From Trueperella pyogenes (GTDB taxonomy: Bacteria; Actinomycetota; Actinomycetes; Actinomycetales; Actinomycetaceae): a stretch of DNA of 64,000 bases. Where the stretch lies: NCBI RefSeq assembly GCF_900460345.1, contig NZ_UHHW01000002.1, forward strand, positions 744,001 through 808,000, written 5' to 3'. The translations under genes were made by a program, and so were the position numbers. Below the pieces are notes generated by a model, which saw only the letters and a list, made by a program, of their open reading frames with translations, was not told where the DNA came from and did not search any database. Positions 18,375 through 26,677 of the stretch are shown in pieces; the first letter of the stretch is position 1, and each line of letters opens with the position of its first letter.

Positions 18375-19295
18375 CTAGCCCTTGACCGCGCCTGCGGCCA
18401 CGCCTTCAATGATGTACTTCTGTGCAAACAAGTAGAACACCACGATCGGGACGATTGCAAGGACGAGCATGGCCATCAGTGCTCCCATGTCGCGGTTACC
18501 GTTTGAACCGACGAGGAACTGAACCACGATCGGAATCGTTCGGTATTGCGAGCTAGGTCCGAGAACGAGGTTGGGCAGCAGGAAGTCATTCCAGATCCAC
18601 ATCGCGTTCAGGATCGACACCGTAATTGCAGTTGGTTTGAGCATCGGAAGCACGATGCGGAAGTAATTTTGCAACGGACTGCAACCATCGATCATGGCTG
18701 CTTCCTCAATCTCCAACGGAATTGACTTCACAAAACCGGCAAACATGAAAGTAGATAGACCTGCGCCGAAGCCCAGATAGAGCACGACCATACCCGCCGG
18801 ATTATTGAGACTGAGCAAGTCAGCGATTTTTACGGTGGAGAACATGACCATCTGGAAAGGAATCACCATCGAAAATACGAGGATGAAGTAGATGAGATTC
18901 GTCCACCATGCCTTTATTCGGGTGATGTAGTACGCCGTCATCGAGGAGAAGAACACGATAACAGCCACTGAGGTCACTGTGATGACGAACGACCACAAGA
19001 TCGCCCACTGCGTGCCCGAGAGGGCTAGACCGGTCTGATAGTTCTCCCATCCGACGAACGCGTCGCCCAACGGGATTGAGAACGGATCCGATGAAATGGA
19101 GAACTTCGTCTTCACCGAGTTGTTAAGGATGAATAGGATCGGTCCGAGGAATACCAACGTCAAGAAGATGAGCAATACGTAGATGAGGACCTTACCTGGC
19201 GTCATGCGGCTGTAACGAGTAGAGCCTCGAACCCGCTTTTTGGCCAGATTTGGGGTATCTTCAGGGCTTGTCCGTGGGACGACTGAAACGCTCAT
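18375..19295 (-). CDS. Carbohydrate ABC transporter permease (MalG type)
   Basis: Inner-membrane subunit of a CUT1-type sugar importer, 306 aa. A cytoplasmic N-terminus of about 33 residues is followed by six predicted helices. The EAA loop that contacts the ATPase is EIEEAAMIDGCSPLQNYFRI, and the C-terminus AQKYIIEGVAAGAVKG is the usual MalG ending. It overlaps the stop of the upstream permease by 4 nt. No ATPase gene is in the operon, so it probably uses a shared MsiK-like ATPase encoded elsewhere. Confidence 0.94.
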   Translation of the reverse strand: MSVSVVPRTSPEDTPNLAKKRVRGSTRYSRMTPGKVLIYVLLIFLTLVFLGPILFILNNSVKTKFSISSDPFSIPLGDAFVGWENYQTGLALSGTQWAILWSFVITVTSVAVIVFFSSMTAYYITRIKAWWTNLIYFILVFSMVIPFQMVMFSTVKIADLLSLNNPAGMVVLYLGFGAGLSTFMFAGFVKSIPLEIEEAAMIDGCSPLQNYFRIVLPMLKPTAITVSILNAMWIWNDFLLPNLVLGPSSQYRTIPIVVQFLVGSNGNRDMGALMAMLVLAIVPIVVFYLFAQKYIIEGVAAGAVKG

Positions 19296-20137
19296 GCTTC
19301 GACCTCCCTCGAACGCGTCGCTTTGAGCTGGAACATGGCAATGACAACGACGACGACCACGAAGATCACAGCCTTAGCCTGAGCGACCCCCTCTTGGCCC
19401 ACCTCGAAGAACATCGATTTGACGATATTGAGGGCGACCATCTCGGTTTGCCCCATGGGGGCTCCATTGGTCAAGGCCAAGTTTTGGTCGTACATCTTGA
19501 ACGTGTTGGACAACGTTAAGAATAGACAGATGGTGATAGAAGGCATGACCATCGGGATTGTCACGTGGCGCAGTACGCCCCACCTGCCGGCTCCGTCGAG
19601 CTCTGCGGACTCAATGAGTTCTGGAGGAACGTTTTGCAGTCCAGCAATGTAGATGATCATCATGTAGCCGATTAGCTGCCAGTTGATCAGGATGATCAAT
19701 CCCCAATAACCATACTTCCAATTGGAAATAATCGTGGTGGCGTGCTGTGCCAGCAGCGAGTTGAACAGGACTTGGAAAGTGTAGCCCAGCACGATGCCGC
19801 CGATGAGGTTGGGCATGAAGAATACCGTGCGGAAAAAATTGGTGCCCCGGAGTTTTCGGGTCAGTAGCCAGGCAATAGCGAAGGCGAACACGTTCACTGT
19901 CACAATGGACACGATCGCCACGAGGACGGTGAAGACGAAAGCGCTAGTGAAGCCACTGCGCTGTCCAAAAGCGTCCCGATAATTTTGCAGTCCCACAAAG
20001 CTTGCATTCGTGATCGTCGTGAACTCCGTGAACGACAAGAAGAATCCGACGATAAACGGAATGAAGAATGCAATCGCGAAGGCGATAAGCGTGGGCAGCA
20101 AGAAGATCGGTCCGTACTTCTTTAACGCTGCTCTCAT
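19292..20137 (-). CDS. Carbohydrate ABC transporter permease (MalF type)
   Basis: The partner permease, 281 aa, with about six helices beginning IFLLPTLIAFAIAFFIPFIV. Its EAA loop is PPELIESAELDGAGRWGVLR, and the segment GLQNYRDAFG before the second helix is common in CUT1 permeases. It overlaps the start of the MalG-type gene, so the two are coupled. The gap to the binding-protein gene contains a strong hairpin. Confidence 0.94.
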   Translation of the reverse strand: MRAALKKYGPIFLLPTLIAFAIAFFIPFIVGFFLSFTEFTTITNASFVGLQNYRDAFGQRSGFTSAFVFTVLVAIVSIVTVNVFAFAIAWLLTRKLRGTNFFRTVFFMPNLIGGIVLGYTFQVLFNSLLAQHATTIISNWKYGYWGLIILINWQLIGYMMIIYIAGLQNVPPELIESAELDGAGRWGVLRHVTIPMVMPSITICLFLTLSNTFKMYDQNLALTNGAPMGQTEMVALNIVKSMFFEVGQEGVAQAKAVIFVVVVVVIAMFQLKATRSREVEA

Positions 20138-20152
20138 AATGTTCCTTTATTT

Positions 20153-20182
20153 CGGTGGGTGGGGCGCCAGCCCCACCCACCG
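20153..20182 (-). promoter_or_regulatory. Very stable hairpin between binding-protein and permease genes
   Basis: CGGTGGGTGGGGC (20153-20165) pairs perfectly with GCCCCACCCACCG (20170-20182) around a 4-nt loop. It lies 5 nt after the binding-protein stop and about 15 nt before the permease start. No T run follows on the minus strand, so it is more likely a 3'-end stabiliser or attenuator giving high binding-protein and low permease levels, as in malE-malF. Confidence 0.65.
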
Positions 20183-20187
20183 GTGTT

Positions 20188-21525
20188 TTACTTCTTCTCC
20201 GCGGCCCAAGCGTCCACGAATGTCTTCACGACGGCGTCCCACTCCACGGTCCCCGACGCGTACTGCGTCAAAGCCTGGGCGAACTCGTCTTTGAACTTCT
20301 GTGACGGGTAGGTGGTGAACACCCACGGCACGTTGGTGACGGCGTCGTCAGTGAGGTAGCGCTGAATCTCCTTGGCGAGAGGATCAGACGGGAACTCATC
20401 CTTACCGAATGTCTTAAACGGAGCCATGAAGCCCAGGTTCTTGACGACGAACTGCTTGCCTTTCTCGGAGGAGAACAGCCAGTTGATGAAGTCGATGGTG
20501 GCCTTCTGGTCGGCCTGCGGTGCCTTGGCGTTGATAGCCATGAAGGCTTCGGTGCCAATAGCCAGGCCCTGCTTCGCATCGTCTGGGGTGCCTGTGTAAA
20601 TCGGCAGGAACTTGATCTTGTCGGCCTTGACTACGTTGCCAGCAACCTCGGCGATCTGCGACCACGCCCAGTTGCCGTTCTGCACCATCGCAGCCTTTCC
20701 GGTGGCGAACTCCGCCATAGAATCAGAAACGGTCTTGGACGGGGTGAGCGTACGTTCCACCGTGGAATTGTTTAGGTAAAGATCGAAGATGTTCTTGAAA
20801 TTCTTGTTGTAGGTAAAGTTGACGGCCTTTTTGTCGGTCACGCCGTCAGCCTTGTACTCGTAGTACATCGGGATGTTCGACAAGTGAGTCTGCCAGCGCC
20901 ACTCCTCACCGGGGGCGAGGGAGGTGGAGGCGAAGACGCCCTGGATACCGAGCTCATCTTTCTTCGCCTGCATGTCTTCAGCAACTTCCTTGAGCTTGTC
21001 GAAGTTGTTGATCTTGCTGATGGAATCCACCTTCGCACCATTCATAGCGAAGTACTTATCCATGATCTCTTCGTTGTAAATGATGCCGTAGCCTTCGATA
21101 GCGAGCGGAACGCCGTAGACCTTTCCATCCTCGCCCTTGAGTGCCAGGTTGTCCTCGGTGAGATTCTTGGCGAAATCGGCGTCGGTGATGTCAGCTGCGT
21201 AGTCTTTCCAAACGGACAGGCCCACCGGGCCGTTGATCTGGAAAAGAGTTGGGGGAGCGGACTTAGATATTTCTGTTTTGAGCGTCTGCTCGTAGGTGCC
21301 AGACGCGGCTGTTGCTACGGTTACTTTCACGCCGGTTTCTTGCGTGTAGACCTTGGCAATTTCCTGGTAGGCGGCTTCCTGTTCCGGTTTCCAATTCAGG
21401 AAGTAGACCGAGCCCTTGCCGTCGGCTCCATCTTTGGACTTGTCGTCGGATGAGCAGCCTGCAAGGCCGGCAAGTGCAATGCCGCCGGCTGCAACAAGTG
21501 CCAAAATTTTCTTGTGCGATGCCAT
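20188..21525 (-). CDS. Sugar ABC transporter substrate-binding lipoprotein
   Basis: Extracellular solute-binding protein of the CUT1/family 1 type, 445 aa. It has a lipoprotein signal: KK, a hydrophobic core ILALVAAGGIALAG, and lipobox LAGC with Cys24. The mature domain contains the usual pattern (TGVKVTVATAASGTYEQTLK, PTLFQINGP, GKAAMVQNGNWAW). A strong ribosome site (AGGAGG) precedes the ATG. It is first in the operon, downstream of the LacI-type palindrome. The sugar cannot be predicted; no glycosidase gene is adjacent. Confidence 0.95.
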   Translation of the reverse strand: MASHKKILALVAAGGIALAGLAGCSSDDKSKDGADGKGSVYFLNWKPEQEAAYQEIAKVYTQETGVKVTVATAASGTYEQTLKTEISKSAPPTLFQINGPVGLSVWKDYAADITDADFAKNLTEDNLALKGEDGKVYGVPLAIEGYGIIYNEEIMDKYFAMNGAKVDSISKINNFDKLKEVAEDMQAKKDELGIQGVFASTSLAPGEEWRWQTHLSNIPMYYEYKADGVTDKKAVNFTYNKNFKNIFDLYLNNSTVERTLTPSKTVSDSMAEFATGKAAMVQNGNWAWSQIAEVAGNVVKADKIKFLPIYTGTPDDAKQGLAIGTEAFMAINAKAPQADQKATIDFINWLFSSEKGKQFVVKNLGFMAPFKTFGKDEFPSDPLAKEIQRYLTDDAVTNVPWVFTTYPSQKFKDEFAQALTQYASGTVEWDAVVKTFVDAWAAEKK

Positions 21526-21605
21526 CGTGGCGTCCTCCTAGGGGTTGGCTAAAATCAACCATCAATCGGAAACGCCCTGTGCGGCTCCTTCGCGACACTG
21601 TGGAT

Positions 21606-21619
21606 CGGAAACGTTTCCG
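21606..21619. promoter_or_regulatory. LacI-family operator for the sugar operon
   Basis: CGGAAACGTTTCCG is a perfect 14-bp palindrome with the central CG typical of LacI-family sites, about 80 bp before the binding-protein start. A second half site, CGGAAACG, lies at 21567-21574, between the palindrome and the gene. The LacI-type regulator in the same operon is the obvious candidate to bind it. Confidence 0.8.
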
Positions 21620-21741
21620 TGACTCGCACAACATATCACCTGCCGACAGCTGTCTGCTATGTCTATCTCGATACCTGCCATGTGATTGTCGTCCTGTTTT
21701 TGCAAGGATTGCCTACCGTGACTGTCCTCACGCCCAAAAAT

Positions 21742-21771
21742 TTGCCTAGACTGCGGGCGCCTGCGTAATAT
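21742..21771 (+). promoter_or_regulatory. Probable promoter of the tRNA-Gln/tRNA-Glu genes
   Basis: TTGCCT (21742-21747) and TAATAT (21766-21771) are spaced by 18 bp and lie 34 bp before the first base of tRNA-Gln, a good match for a vegetative promoter driving the tRNA genes. Confidence 0.55.
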
Positions 21772-21805
21772 AACTACTCGTTGCACTCCTTGGGGAGTAG
21801 CGCCA

Positions 21806-21877
21806 TGGGGTATGGTGTAATTGGCAGCACGAGTGATTCTGGTTCATTTAGTCTAGGTTCGAGTCCTGGTACCCCAG
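21806..21877 (+). tRNA. tRNA-Gln (CTG anticodon)
   Basis: Acceptor TGGGGTA (21806-21812) pairs with TACCCCA (21870-21876), with discriminator G at 21877. The anticodon loop TTCTGGT gives CTG at 21839-21841. The D arm has AATTGGCAGC and the T arm GGTTCGAGTCC. Confidence 0.96.
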
Positions 21878-21920
21878 CGAAACGATTGGTTCACCTCTCG
21901 TTTTCTCGAAAGAGATATAG

Positions 21921-21993
21921 GCCCCGTTCGTCTAGCGGCCTAGGACGTCGCCCTCTCACGGCGGTAACACCGGTTCAAATCCGGTACGGGGTA
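21921..21993 (+). tRNA. tRNA-Glu (CTC anticodon), copy 1
   Basis: Acceptor GCCCCGT (21921-21927) pairs with ACGGGGT (21986-21992), with discriminator A at 21993. The loop CTCTCAC gives anticodon CTC at 21955-21957. It lies 43 bp after tRNA-Gln and is probably co-transcribed. An identical copy is at 22448-22520. Confidence 0.97.
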
Positions 21994-21999
21994 CAGATT

Positions 22000-22028
22000 C
22001 GCTCCGAGCTTCGGCTCGGAGCGTTTTT
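22000..22028 (+). terminator. Intrinsic terminator after tRNA-Glu copy 1
   Basis: CGCTCCGAGC-TTCG-GCTCGGAGCG (22000-22023) is a perfect 10-bp stem with a UUCG tetraloop followed by TTTTT. It is a textbook terminator for the tRNA-Gln-Glu transcript. Confidence 0.9.
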
Positions 22029-22075
22029 GCGTGTGGGCGCGCAGTCGTCGCAGGTCCGCCGTGCCCTAGCGGCTT

Positions 22076-22184
22076 CGGCACAAAACATGAATCTGGGCTC
22101 TACCAGGTCCATATATGAACCGGTGGCCGGTATTTTCAAAAGAACTGTCGCCAGGTAGGCCAAATTCTCAAAAGAACTGTCGGG
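22076..22184 (+). repeat. 109-bp dispersed repeat, copy A
   Basis: It matches 36058-36166 in the same orientation without gaps; I count 9 mismatches by eye. Inside are two direct copies of TCAAAAGAACTGTCG, at 22136-22150 and 22168-22182, exactly 32 bp apart. A GGGCTCTACCAG segment near 22095 recalls ends of ISL3-type elements. No transposase lies nearby. It sits between the two tRNA-Glu genes. The most likely reading is an insertion-element end or a small non-autonomous element. Confidence 0.75.
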
Positions 22185-22447
22185 CTGGACGGGTTAATGG
22201 GGGATAAGGGGTCCATAGCGGTAGGGTGCATCGTTGACTGGTAGCCCGAACTGGCTGATCACACCGAACTGCCTGGCTGGCACCAGAAAACCTCGAATCT
22301 AAGCAGCGCCAAGCTTGACAAGAAAACGTGGGGCAGTTTTGGAGATTTGCTGGTCTTGAGGTTGGGTGTGTGATGGAGGTCGCGCTTTGCTGGTTTTTCA
22401 CCTCGGTACCGGTTGTGTAAAGTTAAACGCGACGATGATTCGTCAAG
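22185..22447. other. Gene-free stretch between repeat A and tRNA-Glu copy 2
   Basis: About 260 bp with no frame I can support as a gene. It separates the two tRNA-Glu copies and may be what is left of inserted DNA. Confidence 0.4.
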
Positions 22448-22520
22448 GCCCCGTTCGTCTAGCGGCCTAGGACGTCGCCCTCTCACGGCGGTAACACCGG
22501 TTCAAATCCGGTACGGGGTA
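22448..22520 (+). tRNA. tRNA-Glu (CTC anticodon), copy 2
   Basis: Identical in all 73 positions to the copy at 21921. The flank after the gene is also related (CAGATTsGCTCC and a GCTCGGAGC hairpin). Here the hairpin (22527-22536 with 22541-22550) has one C-C mismatch and a weaker TCTTT run, so it looks like a decayed copy of the first terminator. The upstream flanks are unrelated. Confidence 0.96.
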
Positions 22521-22575
22521 CAGATTGGCTCCCAGCATCAGCTCGGAGCCTCTTTGCTTCCCACTCGCTAAGCTC

Positions 22576-22703
22576 TATACTTTTGCAAGTTGCGAAACTT
22601 GGGCTATTTCTCAGTACCTTGCGCCGGTTCTCGTCCCCGTATAGGCCGTGTTAAGTGATCCCAAACGTCGTTAAGTACTGAGAAACCCCAGAGAAAAAGT
22701 ATA
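22576..22703. repeat. Imperfect 128-bp palindromic element
   Basis: The outer ends TATACTTTT (22576-) and AAAAGTATA (-22703), and inner TTTCTCAGTAC (near 22607-22617) and GTACTGAGAAA (22675-22685), are inverted repeats around a central part with two GTTAAGT direct repeats. No gene overlaps it. It resembles a miniature inverted-repeat element or a cruciform-forming site. No second copy was seen in the window. Confidence 0.5.
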
Positions 22704-22789
22704 AAGGGGAGACTCCGCGCCGATGTTGGCTTATAGACCAGATCGACGCCGAGCCTCCCCGTGCGCAAACCCCTCGAATTTCCTAGTGA

Positions 22790-24811
22790 CTAGGCAAGCC
22801 CGCGGCGCTCAAGGAGTGCCTCTGCACGCGGCTCGCGTCCGCGCACTGCCACGAAGGACTCCATGGGATCACGCGAGTTTCCACGCGATAGCAGCTCGGT
22901 GGCCAGCTTGCGCCCGGCCACGCGGTTGAGTCCTCCATCTCCATCGATCTGCGACTCTTTAAACCAATTCTCGAGGTCGCCCACGAGTACCTCGGCCCAC
23001 ATGTACGAATAGTAACCGGCGTCGTAACCTCCGCCGAAAGTGTGGGCGAAGTAGGCGGAGCGGTAGCGCGGTGGAACGAGCTCGTGGAAGATGTTGAACT
23101 CACGAAGTGCCTGCTCTTCGAACGCTTCGAAAGCGGCCACGTCGGTAGGCACCTCGGCGGAGCCGAGCCTGTGCCACGCCTGGTCAACAAGCGCGGCGGC
23201 GAGGAACTCTGTGGTGGCAAATGCCTGTCCGAAGGTCGCAGCAGCGGTGAGCTTTTCCGCCATCTCACTGGGCAGGGCCTCGCCCGTCACATAGTGCGTG
23301 GCGTAGTTGGCCATGACCAGCGGATTGTAGGCCCACATTTCGTTGAGTTGGGATGGCATCTCGACGAAATCGCGTGGAACCGATGTGCCACCCAGCGAGC
23401 GGTACTTCGTCGTCGAAAGCATGCCATGCAAGGCGTGACCGAACTCGTGGAAGACAGTGATGACGTGATCCCAGGTCAGCAGGCAGGGTTCGCCTTCGGC
23501 TGGTTGCGCAAAGTTACAGTTGTTGAGAATCACGGGTTTGAGGCCATCGTGCGCCGAACCGTCCACGGCCGAGTTCATCCACGCGCCGCCCGACTTGCCC
23601 TGCCTGCGGAAGAAGTCAGCCTGGAAAAGCGCGATGCCTTCGCCATTCTCGTCAAAGACTTCCCATGTCTTGCACGTATCGACCCAGCCAGCGATGTCCT
23701 CGCGCGGCTTGAACGTGAGGCCGTAGAGCTTTTCGGCAGCGAAGAAGATGCCTTTTTCCACCACGTTGTTCAACTCGAGGTAGGGCTTGAGCGCAGAGTC
23801 GTCCAGGCCAAGCTGCCCGCGCAGTTTCTCTTGGTAGTAGGTGTAGTCGGCGGCGCTGAGAACGACGTCGGCGCCCGCGAGCGCCTCCAGCTTGGCGCGA
23901 TCCCGCTCAACAGCAGCGAGCGCCTTCGGCGATACCGAGCTGAGCAGGTCAACGATCGCTTGTGAATCCTTTGCCATTCCGGCGTCGGCAACGGCCTGCG
24001 CGTGGTGCGGGTAGCCGAGCAGCTCGGCACGTTGGGCGCGCAACCGGGCGATTTTGAGGACGAGCTCACGGGTGTCGGAGGATTCGTGAGCACCGAGGCC
24101 GCGGCTAGCCGAGGCTTTGAGCACGGCGGCGCGCGCGGCGGGTTTCTCGAGCTCCACCTGCAGGGTCTGGTTGGTGAAGTTATCCAGTGGGAAGCGGTAA
24201 GTGCCGTCCTCCTGGCGGGCGGCGGCCAGGCGGGCCTCGTCGAGCCCGGCGACGTCGGCGGCAGTGAGGACGGGTGCGTTGTCCTCCATCGCCTTGATGA
24301 CGCGCTGGGAGAACTCCACTTCAAGAGCGGACAGTTCCGAGTCGAGCTCACGCAGGCGCGCCTTGTCGGCGTCGTCGAGTGTGATGCCGGAGCGCTTGAA
24401 CTGTTCGAGTTCTTCGGTGATGTATCGGGTGGTCTCCGGATCGAGTCCAGTCAGATCGATTGCGGCAAACCGATCGTAGATCCGTTTGTCGAGCCGGAAG
24501 GCATTAGCGTGCTCGGACAGTAGCGGGAGCACTTCGCTTTGTACGGCGTCGAGATCGTCGCCTCCGAGAGAACTCATCAGCGTGAACGCCGCATTGAGCG
24601 CAAGAGAGAGCGCGAGCCCCGCATCCTCGAGGAGGTCAACCGTGTTAGCGACGGTGGCAGGGGCTGTATCGGTGGCAATCTGCTCCCAAACTTCGCGCTC
24701 GGCCGCCATGAGTTCCGTGATCGCTGGCACGATGTGTTCCGGCTTGATTGCCTTCCACTGTGGAACGTGATAGGGCAGTGGGGACTTGGTCAGCAATGGA
24801 TTATTCGTCAT
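22790..24811 (-). CDS. dcp: M3-family zinc oligopeptidase / peptidyl-dipeptidase
   Basis: A large cytoplasmic metallopeptidase (673 aa from the ATG at 24811) that degrades short peptides. The zinc motif HEFGHALHGML is in the C-terminal third, followed by the glutamate-bearing segment PSQLNEMWAYNP typical of M3 enzymes (Dcp/OpdA). The N-terminus NPLLTKSPLPYHVPQWKAIK is characteristic of the Dcp branch. An upstream in-frame ATG at 24841 is possible, but family members start near NPLL. It is divergent from the transporter gene at 24879, with only about 67 bp between the chosen starts. Confidence 0.92.
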   Translation of the reverse strand: MTNNPLLTKSPLPYHVPQWKAIKPEHIVPAITELMAAEREVWEQIATDTAPATVANTVDLLEDAGLALSLALNAAFTLMSSLGGDDLDAVQSEVLPLLSEHANAFRLDKRIYDRFAAIDLTGLDPETTRYITEELEQFKRSGITLDDADKARLRELDSELSALEVEFSQRVIKAMEDNAPVLTAADVAGLDEARLAAARQEDGTYRFPLDNFTNQTLQVELEKPAARAAVLKASASRGLGAHESSDTRELVLKIARLRAQRAELLGYPHHAQAVADAGMAKDSQAIVDLLSSVSPKALAAVERDRAKLEALAGADVVLSAADYTYYQEKLRGQLGLDDSALKPYLELNNVVEKGIFFAAEKLYGLTFKPREDIAGWVDTCKTWEVFDENGEGIALFQADFFRRQGKSGGAWMNSAVDGSAHDGLKPVILNNCNFAQPAEGEPCLLTWDHVITVFHEFGHALHGMLSTTKYRSLGGTSVPRDFVEMPSQLNEMWAYNPLVMANYATHYVTGEALPSEMAEKLTAAATFGQAFATTEFLAAALVDQAWHRLGSAEVPTDVAAFEAFEEQALREFNIFHELVPPRYRSAYFAHTFGGGYDAGYYSYMWAEVLVGDLENWFKESQIDGDGGLNRVAGRKLATELLSRGNSRDPMESFVAVRGREPRAEALLERRGLA

Positions 24812-24878
24812 GGCAACTATTCTACTTTTCGCCTCCGACATTCCCCAGTTGAGACTTTTCTCGCCCTACATGACCTGC

Positions 24879-25838
24879 ATGGTAGAAGAACCGTACTCTT
24901 TATGGGTGGATATTCTTTTCGCCTTAACCCCAGTCATTTTCATGGGGCCGCTCAGCATCGTGCTCGCCCTTACCGGAGGGACAATTCGGCAGCAGACCGT
25001 CGGACAGCTCGCAGGGGCCCTCATCGTTGCGGGTCTCGCATTGCCGTTCCTCAGCCCGCAGTGGACGGCCGTGTCTTTCTGGGTGCCGTTTATCGGAGGG
25101 GCAAGTTGTGCTGTGGGCATCGCCATGCAGCTCTATTCTTTCCGGCTAGTTGGCGTCTCGCGCACAATGCCCATTTCGATGGGGCTTCAGATCATTGTCA
25201 CGGGCTTGGGCGGCGTCATCCTCTTTAACGAATGGGCGACGGCGTTCGGGACGATACTTGGACTATGTGCGATGACTCTCATCATCGTTGGCATCGCTTT
25301 GACCAGCTACTCCGAGCATGAGAACGTGGATGGCACTGTGAGCACGACGGCGCCGGACAGGCCCGTTGGAGGGGCATCGGCCAAGGTAGTTGATAGGGCG
25401 ACGATGCGCAAGGGGCTGGCACTTAACGTGGTTTCCGCATTCTTGCTGTGTGCCTATATGGTATGGATCCGGTGGGAGGGCATCGACTATCAAGAGTTCA
25501 TTTTCCCCTTGGCACTCGGTATGACGGTCGGCGCTATCGTTATCGCCGTCGTGTGGCGCGACGGGCAGCCGCTCATCGATCGCACTTTCTTCAAGCTACT
25601 CTTGATCCCAGGACTCATGTTCGGGGTTGGAGTCATGTTGATGCAGGTGGCAAACCAGGTTGTTGGTGTGGCAACCGGATTCACCCTGTCGCAGGTAGGC
25701 GTGGTGATCTCCGTCTTTGGCGGCGTCGTGTGGCTGCATGAGCACAAGACGAGCAAGGAAATTACGGCGTCGTGGTTGGGCGTGGCCCTTGTGCTCCTGG
25801 GCGCGGCGATCATCGGATATACGAAGAGTTTGGCCTAG
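24879..25838 (+). CDS. GRP/DMT-type membrane transporter (possible sugar uptake)
   Basis: A polytopic membrane protein with about ten helices, 320 aa from the ATG at 24879. The repeated arrangement (LFALTPVIFMGPLSIVLAL, then LALNVVSAFLLCAYMVWI in the second half) and the segment SRTMPISMGLQIIVTGLGGVILFNEW suggest the glucose/ribose porter (GRP) branch of the drug/metabolite transporter superfamily. A hydrophilic linker near residue 160 separates the halves. The start is uncertain; earlier in-frame ATGs exist at 24786, 24810 and 24867, but they would add residues not seen in the family. The substrate is unknown. Confidence 0.75.
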   Translation: MVEEPYSLWVDILFALTPVIFMGPLSIVLALTGGTIRQQTVGQLAGALIVAGLALPFLSPQWTAVSFWVPFIGGASCAVGIAMQLYSFRLVGVSRTMPISMGLQIIVTGLGGVILFNEWATAFGTILGLCAMTLIIVGIALTSYSEHENVDGTVSTTAPDRPVGGASAKVVDRATMRKGLALNVVSAFLLCAYMVWIRWEGIDYQEFIFPLALGMTVGAIVIAVVWRDGQPLIDRTFFKLLLIPGLMFGVGVMLMQVANQVVGVATGFTLSQVGVVISVFGGVVWLHEHKTSKEITASWLGVALVLLGAAIIGYTKSLA

Positions 25839-25870
25839 CCGTAACCGCTGACTCGCCCCGACGCGGTGAC

Positions 25871-26677
25871 TTAGCCGATCGTCACTGGAGCGCTGTCCGG
25901 GGCATGACCGATCTGCGGGGCGTGCCAGATATCTAATCCGGATATGTCGGCGACGACGGCGGTGACCTCCGCGCGCTGCCCAGCCTCGTCGATATCCGTG
26001 AACTGGCCGAGGATGACGCCCTCGGCGCGGTCGAAGAGTCCGAGGTGGCGCAGCTGGACTGTATACGTGGTGACAGTCTCTAGGGTGCTTCCCAGCCCTT
26101 CTAAGAGGACAAAGTATCCGTGCGTGGGCCGTGGCCACCAGGGCGTCCCACCTAATTTGGCTAGACAGCGCACATTTCCGCCGAGGATCGGTCGCGCGGG
26201 CAGGGGGCGATCCGTGGTTGGCATTATGCGCCCACCGCCTAGTATGTTCACGACGTCGTGCGCGCCACGTTCCAGCGCTGTCCACGGGTTCCACAACGTC
26301 GCCTGGTGCCCGGTCATTGCTGGGATCGCGTTGACGATCGTAGACAAGTCCGAGTAACCGGCGAAGGGTTTGGGGTGGGCTGAGATGAGTTCCCAGTCGA
26401 GTCGCCCGAGCACTTCGTTGGATAGATCCCCGCCGGTGATGTCGAAAATTGCGTCGACGGCGTCGTCGGCAAAGAGCTCGTTTACAAGTTCGGCACGCGC
26501 TCGTGGCTCGATTCGCCATACGCGTCCGCCCGCGCGTAACTCGTGACCTGCGAAGCGATCTACCATCCGCAGGTCGACGCGGTGGCCAGCGTCTTCGAAC
26601 ACGGTGACGAGCGCTGCGAGCTTATCCGCGCACCAATCCACTGGATTCGAGCAGCCCGAAAAGGCGAGCTGTGCCAT
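25871..26677 (-). CDS. LD-carboxypeptidase, peptidase family S66 (MccF-like)
   Basis: A 268-aa serine peptidase of the S66 family, which cleaves L,D-peptide bonds in murein tetrapeptides or acyl-AMP antibiotics such as microcin C. The nucleophile motif is FAGYSDLST, with Ser109. The preceding IFDITGGDLSNEVL matches the family's GGxxxxxxL strand-helix. The distal half carries ARPILGGNVRCLAKLGGTPW and GVILGQFTDIDE. It overlaps the start of the next upstream gene (pimB) by one base and is probably co-transcribed with it. Whether it acts in peptidoglycan recycling or in detoxification is not clear. Confidence 0.87.
   Translation of the reverse strand: MAQLAFSGCSNPVDWCADKLAALVTVFEDAGHRVDLRMVDRFAGHELRAGGRVWRIEPRARAELVNELFADDAVDAIFDITGGDLSNEVLGRLDWELISAHPKPFAGYSDLSTIVNAIPAMTGHQATLWNPWTALERGAHDVVNILGGGRIMPTTDRPLPARPILGGNVRCLAKLGGTPWWPRPTHGYFVLLEGLGSTLETVTTYTVQLRHLGLFDRAEGVILGQFTDIDEAGQRAEVTAVVADISGLDIWHAPQIGHAPDSAPVTIG

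Noticed and set aside
22448..22520. tRNA-Glu copy 2 as a phage attachment site
   Set aside because: The whole tRNA is duplicated rather than just its 3' part, and no integrase or phage genes are near. It is kept only as a possible scar.
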